Assembly (NCBI RefSeq): GCF_019278565.1
Contig: NZ_CP058988.1
Location: 2,542,001-2,606,000, forward strand
Origin: Cellulophaga sp. HaHa_2_95
GTDB taxonomy: Bacteria; Bacteroidota; Bacteroidia; Flavobacteriales; Flavobacteriaceae
DNA length: 64,000 nucleotides
Direction: 5' to 3'
The notes beneath the pieces are model-generated. The model was given only the letters and a program-made list of their open reading frames with translations, did no database searches and was not told the DNA's origin. Of the stretch, positions 16,282-24,866 are shown one piece after another (the first letter of the stretch is position 1; every line of letters starts with the position of its first letter). A program made the translations under genes and the position numbers.

Positions 16282-18824
16282 ACACATCCAACACTAAAAA
16301 TAAGTTACAAGTAACTTGGCTTTTTAAAATGGCATGGCGTGATGCCAAAGCAAGTAAAGTACGACTTATTTTATTTATGTCATCCATTATCTTGGGTATT
16401 GCTGCTGTGGTCTCCATACAGCTATTTAGCACCAACTTAAAGGACAACATACAGCGCCAATCTAAGAGCTTAATGGGGGCAGATTTCATTATTGATTCAA
16501 AACAAATACCTAGTGAACGCGCACAAACGATTATAGATTCGCTGCAACCGGATGCCTATGAGGTAAATTTTGTATCTATGATTACTTTTCCAAAAAGTGG
16601 CGGCACTAAATTGGTAAAAGTACGTGGTTTGGAAGGGGAGTTTCCATTTTATGGGGAGATGGATACAGAACCTACCGTTGCAGCAGCTACGTATCAGGAA
16701 TCAGGTGGGGCTTTGGTGGATGCAACCTTATTACTTCAATTTAATGCTAAACCAGGAGATTCTATAAAAATTGGAAAGCTAACATTGCCTATTTCTGGTG
16801 CATTAAAAGCAATTCCGGGGAGTACAGCAATTTCTACATCGGTAGCACCACTTGTTGTTATTCCCTATCGTTTTATCGCAACAACGGAATTATTACAATT
16901 TGGAAGTAGAAAGGAATACCAATACTTCTACAAGGCGTCGGACACTTTAAATTTGGCAAATCTTGAAAGTAAAATAGGACCACAGCTCGACTTTGAAAAT
17001 GCAGATTTAGATACCCATACTAGTACAACAAAACGTCTAGGTAGACGCTATGATAATGTAGGTAAGTTTCTAAACTTAGCGGCGTTTGTAGCTTTGCTCT
17101 TAGGGTGTATTGGGATAGCGAGTTCTGTGCATATCTATATTAAAGAAAAATTAAGTGCAATTGCCGTTTTGAAATGTATGGGCGCTTCTAGGCTACAAAG
17201 TTTTTTAATATTTCTCATTCAAATTGCTGGGATTGGAATTCTTGGAGGGCTTATTGGTTCATTGATTGGAGCAGCGCTGCAAGAGATTTTTCCATACCTT
17301 TTAAAAGATTTCTTACCTTTTACGATAGAGATGAATTTATCGGCACAACCTATTTTTATGGGGGTATTTCTAGGGTTATTTATGGCCGTTTTATTTGCAC
17401 TCTTGTCATTGCTTCATACTTGGTATGTTTCACCATTGGAAGTGCTGCGAGTAGATGAGCAGGCCGTTAAAGAACCTATTGGAATTAGGATTTTAGTACT
17501 TTCTACTATTCTATTATTTCTATTTTTATTTTCTTTATGGTTGCTTCGTGATGCGCTCTACGCTTTGTTTTTTGTAGGGGCGACGCTTCTTACTTTTGCT
17601 TTATTAACAGGGGTAGCCTTAATTTTTATAAAAACAATTAAACGATTTTTTCCTAAACGCTGGAGTTTTCCAATCCGACAGAGTTTACTTAATTTGTTTA
17701 GACCCAATAATCAGACCGTAGTTTTGGTGGTCGCGATTGGTTTGGGGACCTTTTTAATTAGCACCTTGTATTTTACCAAGGATATTTTATTGGCAAAAAC
17801 AGAAGTAGGACAGGGTACTGAAAATGCTAATATTATTGTATTAGATGTACAACCAACACAGGTTGATGCCGTAGCACAAAACATAAAATCTAAAGGCTTA
17901 CCTATACTCAATAATATTCCATTGGTGACCATGCGGATGCACAGCATAAAAGGACAACCGGTAAACGTATTACGTCAAGATAGTACACGGCAAGTGCGCG
18001 GTTGGATTTTAAACCACGAATTTAGAACTACGTATCGTGATTCTCTTATCTCGTCAGAAAAACTGGATAAAGGTAAATGGACACCCCGAATAGCGGCAGG
18101 TGATCCAGTACTTATCTCTATTTCAGATAATATTGCATCTGATGCCAATATTACGGTTGGTGATGCTGTGGTGTTTAATGTGCAAGGTGTTCTTATGGAA
18201 ACAACAGTGGGGAGTATTCGAAAAGTAGATTGGACACAAATACAACTCAATTTTTCTATTGTTTTTCCGGCAGGTGTGTTAGAACAGGCTCCACAGTTTA
18301 ATGTATTTACTACTAAAGCTCCTGATGAGGCAAGCTCCGCAGCTTTTCAACGTGATTTAGTGGCTGAATTTCCAAATGTTTCTATTATCGATCTGAGACA
18401 AGTTTTCACCGTAGTAGAAGATATATTGGATAAAGTTTCATGGGTTATTAATTTCATGGCATTTTTTAGTATTCTTACTGGTATTATCGTTTTGATTGGT
18501 TCTGTAAGAACTAGTAAATATCAACGTATTAAAGAGAGCGTATTGCTTCGCACACTAGGAGCTAAAAACGCGCAGATTTTACGAATTTCGGCTTTTGAAT
18601 ATGTCTTTTTAGGATTGCTCGGAAGTTTAGTCGGTATCTTATTGGCATTGGTAAGTAGCTTATGTTTAGCCGTGTTTGTATTCAAAGAACCATTTGCACC
18701 CTCTGCAATTCCGTTTTTGGTGTTTTTACCCGGAATTACATTGTTGGTTTTAGCGATTGGTTTAAGTAACATTCAAACGGTTCTAAGGAGTTCTCCTTTA
18801 GAAGTATTGCGTAGAGAAAGATAG
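16278..18824 (+). CDS. ybbP: FtsX-like ABC permease (YbbP)
   Basis: An 848-residue permease with the YbbP layout: an N-terminal transmembrane helix (about 30-48), a large periplasmic domain, three helices (about 260-380), a further pair of helices near 405-455, a second periplasmic domain, and three C-terminal helices (about 715-840). The FtsX motif regions ALLLGCIGIASSVHIYIKE and RTLGAKNAQILRISAFEY are visible. The start is a GTG overlapping the ybbA stop. With YbbA it forms an ABC transporter of unknown cargo, probably linked to membrane lipids because of the esterase next door. Confidence 0.9.
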   Translation: MNTSNTKNKLQVTWLFKMAWRDAKASKVRLILFMSSIILGIAAVVSIQLFSTNLKDNIQRQSKSLMGADFIIDSKQIPSERAQTIIDSLQPDAYEVNFVSMITFPKSGGTKLVKVRGLEGEFPFYGEMDTEPTVAAATYQESGGALVDATLLLQFNAKPGDSIKIGKLTLPISGALKAIPGSTAISTSVAPLVVIPYRFIATTELLQFGSRKEYQYFYKASDTLNLANLESKIGPQLDFENADLDTHTSTTKRLGRRYDNVGKFLNLAAFVALLLGCIGIASSVHIYIKEKLSAIAVLKCMGASRLQSFLIFLIQIAGIGILGGLIGSLIGAALQEIFPYLLKDFLPFTIEMNLSAQPIFMGVFLGLFMAVLFALLSLLHTWYVSPLEVLRVDEQAVKEPIGIRILVLSTILLFLFLFSLWLLRDALYALFFVGATLLTFALLTGVALIFIKTIKRFFPKRWSFPIRQSLLNLFRPNNQTVVLVVAIGLGTFLISTLYFTKDILLAKTEVGQGTENANIIVLDVQPTQVDAVAQNIKSKGLPILNNIPLVTMRMHSIKGQPVNVLRQDSTRQVRGWILNHEFRTTYRDSLISSEKLDKGKWTPRIAAGDPVLISISDNIASDANITVGDAVVFNVQGVLMETTVGSIRKVDWTQIQLNFSIVFPAGVLEQAPQFNVFTTKAPDEASSAAFQRDLVAEFPNVSIIDLRQVFTVVEDILDKVSWVINFMAFFSILTGIIVLIGSVRTSKYQRIKESVLLRTLGAKNAQILRISAFEYVFLGLLGSLVGILLALVSSLCLAVFVFKEPFAPSAIPFLVFLPGITLLVLAIGLSNIQTVLRSSPLEVLRRER

Positions 18825-18892
18825 AGTTTCGTCTTTAAATTTTACAACTTTGAGTCAAATCTTAAGCTAATAGTAAATAATGATTTGGGAGT

Positions 18893-18900
18893 TAGCTTTG
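18893..18900 (+). promoter_or_regulatory. -7 box of small membrane protein gene
   Basis: TAGCTTTG, perfect TAnnTTTG, 50 bases before the ATG at 18950. Confidence 0.5.
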
Positions 18901-18949
18901 AACATCAAATAATTAAGTGTCCTGTAATTTGAACCATTAAAAAATAACT

Positions 18950-19123
18950 ATGTTAAATATTTTATATTTATTTCAGATACCTATGGGTACTCGCAACCCG
19001 GATGACAATGGCCCTATTGATTTTTCAAGTTCGTTTGATGTTATCGTGTATATTATCATGCCTGTACTAATGATTCTTCTTTATATTTTTTGGAGGCGGA
19101 ATAAAAAAAAGAATGGAAATTAA
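18950..19123 (+). CDS. Small single-span membrane protein, conserved in Flavobacteria
   Basis: A 57-residue protein: a polar lead PMGTRNPDDNGPIDFSS, one hydrophobic helix (about 30-48; VIVYIIMPVLMILLYIFW) and a basic tail RRNKKKNGN. Proteins of this exact build (DDNGPIDFS then one span) are common in Flavobacteriia, where some carry a mistaken 'adenylosuccinate synthetase' label; I recognise the type from memory. ATG at 18950 has a good promoter; a second Met at residue 12 is an alternative start. Function unknown. Confidence 0.7.
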   Translation: MLNILYLFQIPMGTRNPDDNGPIDFSSSFDVIVYIIMPVLMILLYIFWRRNKKKNGN

Positions 19124-19337
19124 TTGTTTTCATTTCCTGTGTTTTTATGCATTTATCAGTAGAACTGAGAATACTCGAATCCAATACACACTAAAATGAG
19201 TTGTAGTGTTTGGGTACACGGTCTATTGAAATAATTAAGACATCTTATTTTAAGGTATGGACCACCCTTTTATTTGTTACCATTAAAGAGTAACTAAATA
19301 ATATTAGAAGAGAATGATGCTTGACTTATTAAAAATA

Positions 19338-21398
19338 TTAAACTGCTACGGTTGTTACGGCGGCTGTAGGAACTGTAAAGTAAATAGTGGTACCTTTATT
19401 TTGAATACTTGACACCCATAAGGCACCACCATTGCTTTCTACCATATCCTTACAGATAGAAAGTCCTAGACCAGTACCTTTTTCATTATGGGTACCATAG
19501 GTAGAAGTAGCATGTTTTTTATCAAATAGTTTGGATTGGGTCTCTAAAGCCATTCCAACACCATTGTCCGTAATTTCTATTTGCAGCTCATTATTTTTTT
19601 CAATCATCGTAAGGATAATTTCACCTTTTTGATGGGTAAATTTGATAGCGTTGCTAATAAGGTTTCTTAAAATAATATCTAGGTGATTTTTATCACTAAA
19701 ACTAATGGTGTTTTTTGGAATATTATTTCGAATGCTGATTTCCTTTTTATTAGCAATAGGGATTAATAGCGAAAGGGTGGAAGTAGCAATGAAATGAACA
19801 TCAACATTTTCTTGTTTTAAGGTAATACCCTTCATTTGTGTTCTTGCCCAAACTAGAAGATTGTTGAGCATTTCAGAAATACCTTGAATGTTTTTCAACG
19901 CTTCCGGAAATAATTCATCATAGTCTTCCTGGCTGATACTTTCATCAGAAGACATTTTCATTAGACCATGAAAGGAGTTTATCGGGCCTTTAAGGTCATG
20001 AGCGATAATAGAGAAGAGTTTATCTTTAGTTTTATTAGATTCTTTGAGTTGTGCTTCACGCATAATCAAAGCATTTTGTTTCTCTTGTAAATTCTCGGTA
20101 TATTTTTTTTGAAGTTTATTAGTTCTATAAATCAGGATTAAAATGAGGGTAACGACTAAGAGCGCCGCTCCGGCTAGATAGGCGTAATTTTTTTGTTTAG
20201 CAATGGCTTTATGCTGTTCTTCAATTAATGCTTTCTTTTGGTTTTCAAACTGCATCTTACTGCGCAGTACGCCGAGTCCCTTTCTAAATTTTTCTACTTG
20301 CCCTTTTTCATAGAGTTCCATATATTTTTGTTGATAGGAGTAGGCTAAAGCATCGTCTCCTTTTTGATGAGCAACTTTAGATAAAATTAGATTGGCGTCT
20401 TTTACACTTTCAGCAATACTAAACTCGGTAGAAATTGCTAAGCCTTTTAAAGCATAATTTTCTGCTTCCGCAATATTTCTAAGTCCTAAATAACACTTCG
20501 CAATCCCGTTGTAAAGCAAGGTGTATCCGTAAGAGAAATCTATTTCATCACATAGTTGCTCTGATTTCTTGTACCATAGTAAAGCCTCATCATAGTTATT
20601 TTGCTTCAAGGCTATAGATCCTTTTTGCTCATAAGCATGAGAGATCCAGTCTTTTGTATTCTGTTTTAAAAAATAATCAAGGCTTTCATCTACCATACGT
20701 TCTGCCTCTTTATAGTTTCCTAAATCAGCGTATTCCGAAGCCATGTTTAGAAGGGTATAGGCCAGTATTTCTTTGTTTCCCAACTCCACATTTAACTTTC
20801 TGGCAATCTCTAAAAAACTTAAAGAGGTCTCAAAATCTCCATTCTCACTATATAAATTAGCAATATTTACGTTAAGGCTTACCATCATGTCTACATTTTT
20901 AGCTTCGGTAGCCACGGTCAATGCTTCTAAGAATTTAGTTAGGGCGCTAGAAGAATCTCCAAGAAGCCAGTAATCAAGGCCCATATTGTTTAGCGCCTTC
21001 AGTTTCTCATTACTCAAATGGTAGGTATCTGCTACCTTCAAAGCCTTCATGTTGTATTCATGTGCTTTATCGGTTTCTCCTTTTTCAAAGTAAAAATATC
21101 CGTAGGTAGATAGTGCTATACTTTCGCCGCTTCTGTAGTGCGTATCTAAACTTAATTGGTAGGCTTCTTTCAGTAATAGTTCTGTACTATCGGCATTGGT
21201 ACGTATTTGAGATTTTGCCAATTCAAGCATTAGATCTATATACTCAGGATTCTGGGGTTTGAAATTAGCATTAGATCGAAGTTCCTCTATTTTAGTACGG
21301 GTACTTTTTTCTTCTTGTGCAGTAAGTGAAGGCGCACTACACATAACGAAAATAATAGCGATGATGAGACGCCTATAGCAGAATATGAAATGTTCCAT
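19338..21398 (-). CDS. TPR-containing sensor histidine kinase
   Basis: A 686-residue membrane kinase. Signal peptide (about 1-28), a periplasmic array of tetratricopeptide repeats (about 50-370), one transmembrane helix (about 404-424), a coiled coil, a dimerisation/phosphoacceptor domain with His in SIIAHDLKGPINSF (about 468-482), and a HATPase domain with N-box NLISNAIKFT, G1 DNGVGM and G2 GTGLGLS. It senses something in the periplasm, perhaps peptides or proteins through its TPRs, and phosphorylates an unlinked regulator; there is no receiver domain or response-regulator gene here. Confidence 0.92.
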   Translation of the reverse strand: MEHFIFCYRRLIIAIIFVMCSAPSLTAQEEKSTRTKIEELRSNANFKPQNPEYIDLMLELAKSQIRTNADSTELLLKEAYQLSLDTHYRSGESIALSTYGYFYFEKGETDKAHEYNMKALKVADTYHLSNEKLKALNNMGLDYWLLGDSSSALTKFLEALTVATEAKNVDMMVSLNVNIANLYSENGDFETSLSFLEIARKLNVELGNKEILAYTLLNMASEYADLGNYKEAERMVDESLDYFLKQNTKDWISHAYEQKGSIALKQNNYDEALLWYKKSEQLCDEIDFSYGYTLLYNGIAKCYLGLRNIAEAENYALKGLAISTEFSIAESVKDANLILSKVAHQKGDDALAYSYQQKYMELYEKGQVEKFRKGLGVLRSKMQFENQKKALIEEQHKAIAKQKNYAYLAGAALLVVTLILILIYRTNKLQKKYTENLQEKQNALIMREAQLKESNKTKDKLFSIIAHDLKGPINSFHGLMKMSSDESISQEDYDELFPEALKNIQGISEMLNNLLVWARTQMKGITLKQENVDVHFIATSTLSLLIPIANKKEISIRNNIPKNTISFSDKNHLDIILRNLISNAIKFTHQKGEIILTMIEKNNELQIEITDNGVGMALETQSKLFDKKHATSTYGTHNEKGTGLGLSICKDMVESNGGALWVSSIQNKGTTIYFTVPTAAVTTVAV

Positions 21399-21833
21399 TA
21401 CTTGTAATTTTAGAAAATGTACTAATACTAATAATTCTCACATAATTTTTGTTGTGAATGGAATAGTTTTGTTTGCCAGTGATCATTTCTTGTTTTTTAA
21501 GTATCCAGAGGGGCCTAGGTTTCACAACTCAAGGACTCAAAGACTTCTTTTATTAGATAATCCTAACGCACCGTTTTGTTTAGAATAAAAACGATAACTT
21601 ATTGTATATTAAGCAATTTGTAATTTTTTTAAAGATTTCAAATAGTCGTGTTTTTTGCGGATAAGGCATATTTAATTGCTGTAGTATAATGCTTACTTTT
21701 AGAAATTGTTGTGGCATTAAAATTTATTTACGTTCTTACAAATTCTTTTTATCCTCCTTAATTTTTTGTATTAAGTAAGGAAAGAGTATTTTGGAGAAAA
21801 GAGCTTTTTTTTATCTTAAATTTTTAGAAGCGA
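21399..21833. other. Intergenic region between divergent kinases
   Basis: A 435-base AT-rich space between the two divergently transcribed histidine kinases. A plus-strand TAGTTTTG at 21464-21471 fits the -7 consensus but lies about 360 bases from the next gene. I see no gene, hairpin terminator or repeat that I can support. Confidence 0.4.
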
Positions 21834-23165
21834 ATGAAAAATCAACCACTAGAGACCAACAGTTCACTTTCAGGAAAGCAAGAAAGCGCAATTCTTCAAG
21901 AAGAGAAAGATAAAATTATAGAACGCCAATTACGTTTTCAAAATCTATTAATTAGTATCTCTACGCAATATATCAACTCAGATTTATCAGATATAGATAC
22001 CTTAATTAATGATTCGTTAAAGCAGATTGGGGAATTTGTTTCTTCTGATCGGAGTTATATTTTTTCATATGATTTTGAAAATAGAACTTGCTCTAATACG
22101 TATGAATGGTGTTCGGAAGGTGTTGAACCCGAGATAGATAATCTGCAAAATATCCCTACGGACTATATCAATCAATGGCTTGATGCACATCAAAACGGAG
22201 AGGCGTTTTATGTAGAAGATGTAAGTCTTTTACCAGAAGATGGAGAACATGGATTGCGAGCTATATTGGAACCGCAAGGAATTAAAAGTTTAATCGTTAT
22301 TCCGAAGATTAAAAACAATGAATTGATTGGTTTTGTTGGTTTTGATTCTGTTCAAAAAATAAATAAGTACACCGAGAATGAAAAAGAAATTCTTTTTGTT
22401 TTTGCCAACATGCTCGTAAATGTTATTCAACGAAAAGAGAACGAAGAACATATAAAAGCGCAGGAAGAAAAGAAAGAAGAATTACTAAAAAACTTATCCA
22501 TACAGAATCAGGAATTGAGTGAATATGCGCATGTAGTATCTCATGATTTAAAGGCACCACTGATTAATATTCATACCTTGATTGGTTGGTTTATGGATGA
22601 TCATAAGGAGACTTTGGGAGAAGAACTCTTGAATCCGTTAAACCAAGTTTTGTTTAATGTAGAACGAATGGATTTTCTAATTAAAGGAATATTAGATTAT
22701 TCTACGATAGATAGAATGGAAACTCAAGATGCACAAATAGACTTCAATGTGATGTTGAAAGAAGTGCTAGAAACCATACTTATTCCGGATACAACAACCA
22801 TTAAGATTCAAGAAAATTTACCTACCCTCTTTGGCAATGCTTGGCGCTACAAGCAAATTTTTCAAAATTTAATTCAGAATGCCGTACGTTATAGTGATAA
22901 AGAGCAGGGAAATATTGAGGTCGGATTTGTTGAAAAGGGCGACTTTTATGAGTTTTTTGTAAAAGACAACGGCATTGGGATTAAGGCAGATTATTTTGAA
23001 CGCATCTTCAAAATTTTCACCAAATTAGAAAGCACAGGGTCTTCATCTGGAATAGGGCTTTCTATTGTGAAAAAAATAGTAACGTTTTGCAAAGGTACTA
23101 TCTGGTTAGAAAGCGAAGAAGGCGTAGGAACTACCTTTTATTTTACACTTCTAAAAACCAAATAG
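21834..23165 (+). CDS. Cytoplasmic GAF-domain histidine kinase
   Basis: A 443-residue soluble kinase without membrane segments. A GAF sensor domain (about 35-200; SSDRSYIFSYDFE, IKSLIVIPKIKNNELIGFVGFDSV), a coiled-coil signalling helix (about 200-235), a phosphoacceptor domain with His in YAHVVSHDLKAPL (about 237-249), and a HATPase domain with NLIQNAVRYS, DNGIGI and GIGLSIVKK. It probably senses a small cytosolic ligand. It is convergent with the NhaC-family transporter, 21 bases apart. No partner regulator is adjacent. Confidence 0.92.
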   Translation: MKNQPLETNSSLSGKQESAILQEEKDKIIERQLRFQNLLISISTQYINSDLSDIDTLINDSLKQIGEFVSSDRSYIFSYDFENRTCSNTYEWCSEGVEPEIDNLQNIPTDYINQWLDAHQNGEAFYVEDVSLLPEDGEHGLRAILEPQGIKSLIVIPKIKNNELIGFVGFDSVQKINKYTENEKEILFVFANMLVNVIQRKENEEHIKAQEEKKEELLKNLSIQNQELSEYAHVVSHDLKAPLINIHTLIGWFMDDHKETLGEELLNPLNQVLFNVERMDFLIKGILDYSTIDRMETQDAQIDFNVMLKEVLETILIPDTTTIKIQENLPTLFGNAWRYKQIFQNLIQNAVRYSDKEQGNIEVGFVEKGDFYEFFVKDNGIGIKADYFERIFKIFTKLESTGSSSGIGLSIVKKIVTFCKGTIWLESEEGVGTTFYFTLLKTK

Positions 23166-23186
23166 ATACGGAATATTCAAAAATTC

Positions 23187-24488
23187 TTACGCTTTTCTCA
23201 AGGGCTTTAAAGTTATAAATGCTATTGTATATAAAAATAGTAATAGTAAATACCAAGTGTTTGATACTAGGTCTAGGTAATCTATTTTTCCTTTTGAGAA
23301 ACTCAAAATCATTAATACTTGGGCGCCATACGGTAATAACCCTTGAATAATACAGGCATATATATCTAAAATAGAAGCTGTTTTCTTAGGGTCTAAAGCA
23401 TACTCATCATTTATAGTTTTAGCAATTGGGCCAGCAATAATGATAGATACCGTGTTATTGGCTATCGCCATATTAATAGTACTTACCAAGCCTGCTATTC
23501 CTAACTGTGCTGTTTTTTTGTTTTTGATTAGTTTTTTAATGTTAACAAGTATGAAGGCAATACCTCCATTTTTTTCTACTAATGCTGCCAACCCTCCCGT
23601 GAGCAAAGACAGCAAGAAGATCTCTGTCATATTGGTAAATCCAAGGTACGCAATTTTTGTGGAGGCTATCAAGGTAAAATCGCCATAAAAAATGCCTAGA
23701 AGTCCGGCAAAAATAGTACCTACCAATAAGGTGGCAAATACATTTACGCCAACTATAGAAAGGATGATAACCAATACATAGGGGGCTATTTTAATGATGG
23801 AATAATTATATATGATGGTTGCTGTTTCATCAGATTTTAGCCCTAATCCCTGAAAAAGTAAAATAGCAATGGTAAACAAGGCAGCAGGAACTGCAATTTT
23901 AATATTCTGTTTAAATTTATCACTCATCTTACAGCCCAGAGATTGTGTTGCGGCTATAGTAGTATCGGAGATTACGGATAGGTTATCTCCAAACATACTC
24001 CCCCCTAATAATGCCCCGCACAAGATGGCCAAATCGGCACTGCTTTTATCTGCAAAACCTACAACGATGGGAGCTAAGGCCACAATAGCTCCTACAGAAG
24101 TTCCAGTAGAAACCGATAAAAAGCTAGCGATAATAAAGATGCCCACATAAATATATTGAAGTGCAATATAATCTAACCCAAGGTTTACAATGGCATCTAC
24201 ACTACCTGTTTCATTGGTAATTGCGGCAAATGCACCCGCCAATAAATAGATAAGGCACATGGTCAATATTTTAGCATCTCCACAACCTTTGAGTAAGGTA
24301 TTTATTTTGGAATCTATAGATTGTTTAAATAAAACAAAAGCAACGATAATACCCACAATAACGGCAATTGGAGCCGGCAGCGCATAGAAATCATTTTGAT
24401 AGATGCCCACGCCTAAAAATGTAAAAACAAATACGAATAGGGGAATTAATGCCGAAAATTTAGGAATACGTTCTTTTTTCTGTGCCAT
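23187..24488 (-). CDS. NhaC-family transporter, possible methionine transporter (MetT-like)
   Basis: A 433-residue integral membrane protein with about 11 hydrophobic spans and the NhaC superfamily core SVSTGTSVGAIVALAPIVVG and LLGGSMFGDNLSVISDTTIAA (read in pieces). The superfamily includes Na+/H+ antiporters and the predicted methionine transporter MetT. Here the leader carries a structure resembling the SAM-I/SAM-IV riboswitch clan (24539-24628) directly behind a perfect -7 box. That regulation would make sense for methionine uptake, not for pH control, so I lean to a MetT-like function. Without the leader, the safe call is an NhaC-family antiporter. Confidence 0.88.
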   Translation of the reverse strand: MAQKKERIPKFSALIPLFVFVFTFLGVGIYQNDFYALPAPIAVIVGIIVAFVLFKQSIDSKINTLLKGCGDAKILTMCLIYLLAGAFAAITNETGSVDAIVNLGLDYIALQYIYVGIFIIASFLSVSTGTSVGAIVALAPIVVGFADKSSADLAILCGALLGGSMFGDNLSVISDTTIAATQSLGCKMSDKFKQNIKIAVPAALFTIAILLFQGLGLKSDETATIIYNYSIIKIAPYVLVIILSIVGVNVFATLLVGTIFAGLLGIFYGDFTLIASTKIAYLGFTNMTEIFLLSLLTGGLAALVEKNGGIAFILVNIKKLIKNKKTAQLGIAGLVSTINMAIANNTVSIIIAGPIAKTINDEYALDPKKTASILDIYACIIQGLLPYGAQVLMILSFSKGKIDYLDLVSNTWYLLLLFLYTIAFITLKPLRKA

Positions 24489-24538
24489 CTGATCTTTTAC
24501 TTAAAAAAAAGAAATAGCAGCAATAAATCGAAATATGA

Positions 24539-24628
24539 ACTAACATTGGTTCCAAGTAATTGGCTTATCTCTTTAGCACCTTGCTCGTTAGTGCAGGTTG
24601 CTATCTCTTTTTTTGAGATTCTTGATAA
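24539..24628 (-). ncRNA. Candidate SAM-I/SAM-IV clan riboswitch with minimal P2
   Basis: Minus-strand leader RNA. P1: TTATC (24628-24624) with GATAA (24569-24565). J1/2 begins AAGA as in SAM-I. P2 is a 5-bp hairpin ATCTC/GAGAT (24619-24615, 24607-24603) with a loop of seven As. P3: GCAACCTGC (24601-24593) with GCAAGGTGC (24584-24576), including the A bulge of the SAM-I core GCAACC...GGTGC; J3/4 is TAAA. After P1 comes a hairpin CCAA-TTAC-TTGG (24563-24552), then GTTAGT (24544-24539), which is perfectly complementary to ACTAAC in the P3 loop (24592-24587), as in the second pseudoknot of SAM-IV. K-turn and P2-loop pseudoknot are absent. It ends 50 bases before the transporter ATG. Confidence 0.6.
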
Positions 24629-24642
24629 TTATTTTAAGGCGG

Positions 24643-24650
24643 CAAATTTA
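24643..24650 (-). promoter_or_regulatory. -7 box of the transporter leader
   Basis: Minus-strand TAAATTTG, a perfect TAnnTTTG box. Initiation about six bases on would begin the transcript just before P1 of the riboswitch-like leader. Confidence 0.65.
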
Positions 24651-24772
24651 GGGTATTAAAAGCAGAACTTTCTCTTAAAAAAAGTTAATTCTTAGAAAGA
24701 TTTTTTATGAATTTTGCTGCTATTTTTTTTAAATAGAATATTAGATAGACCATCAGGACAGTTAGTAAAATT

Positions 24773-24809
24773 AAAGATCAAGCAAACCATTTTGGTGTAC
24801 TTGATCTTT
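24773..24809 (-). terminator. Inverted repeat, likely terminator of the pyruvate-oxidase-like gene
   Basis: Perfect 10-bp stem AAAGATCAAG (24773-24782) with CTTGATCTTT (24800-24809) and an inner ACC/GGT pairing. The minus-strand T tract is short and interrupted, so termination efficiency is uncertain. Confidence 0.6.
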
Positions 24810-24866
24810 GATTAGTAATACGGTGTAGACTTATAACAAATCTAGCAAGTGCTATTTTAAAAGTAA

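Noticed and set aside
16265..16489. Short minus frame over the ybbA-ybbP junction, and similar frames opposite ybbP
   Set aside because: Antisense shadows of well-supported genes.
21385..21588. 67-codon plus frame between the kinases
   Set aside because: Overlaps the start of the minus-strand kinase, low-complexity sense and no ribosome site.
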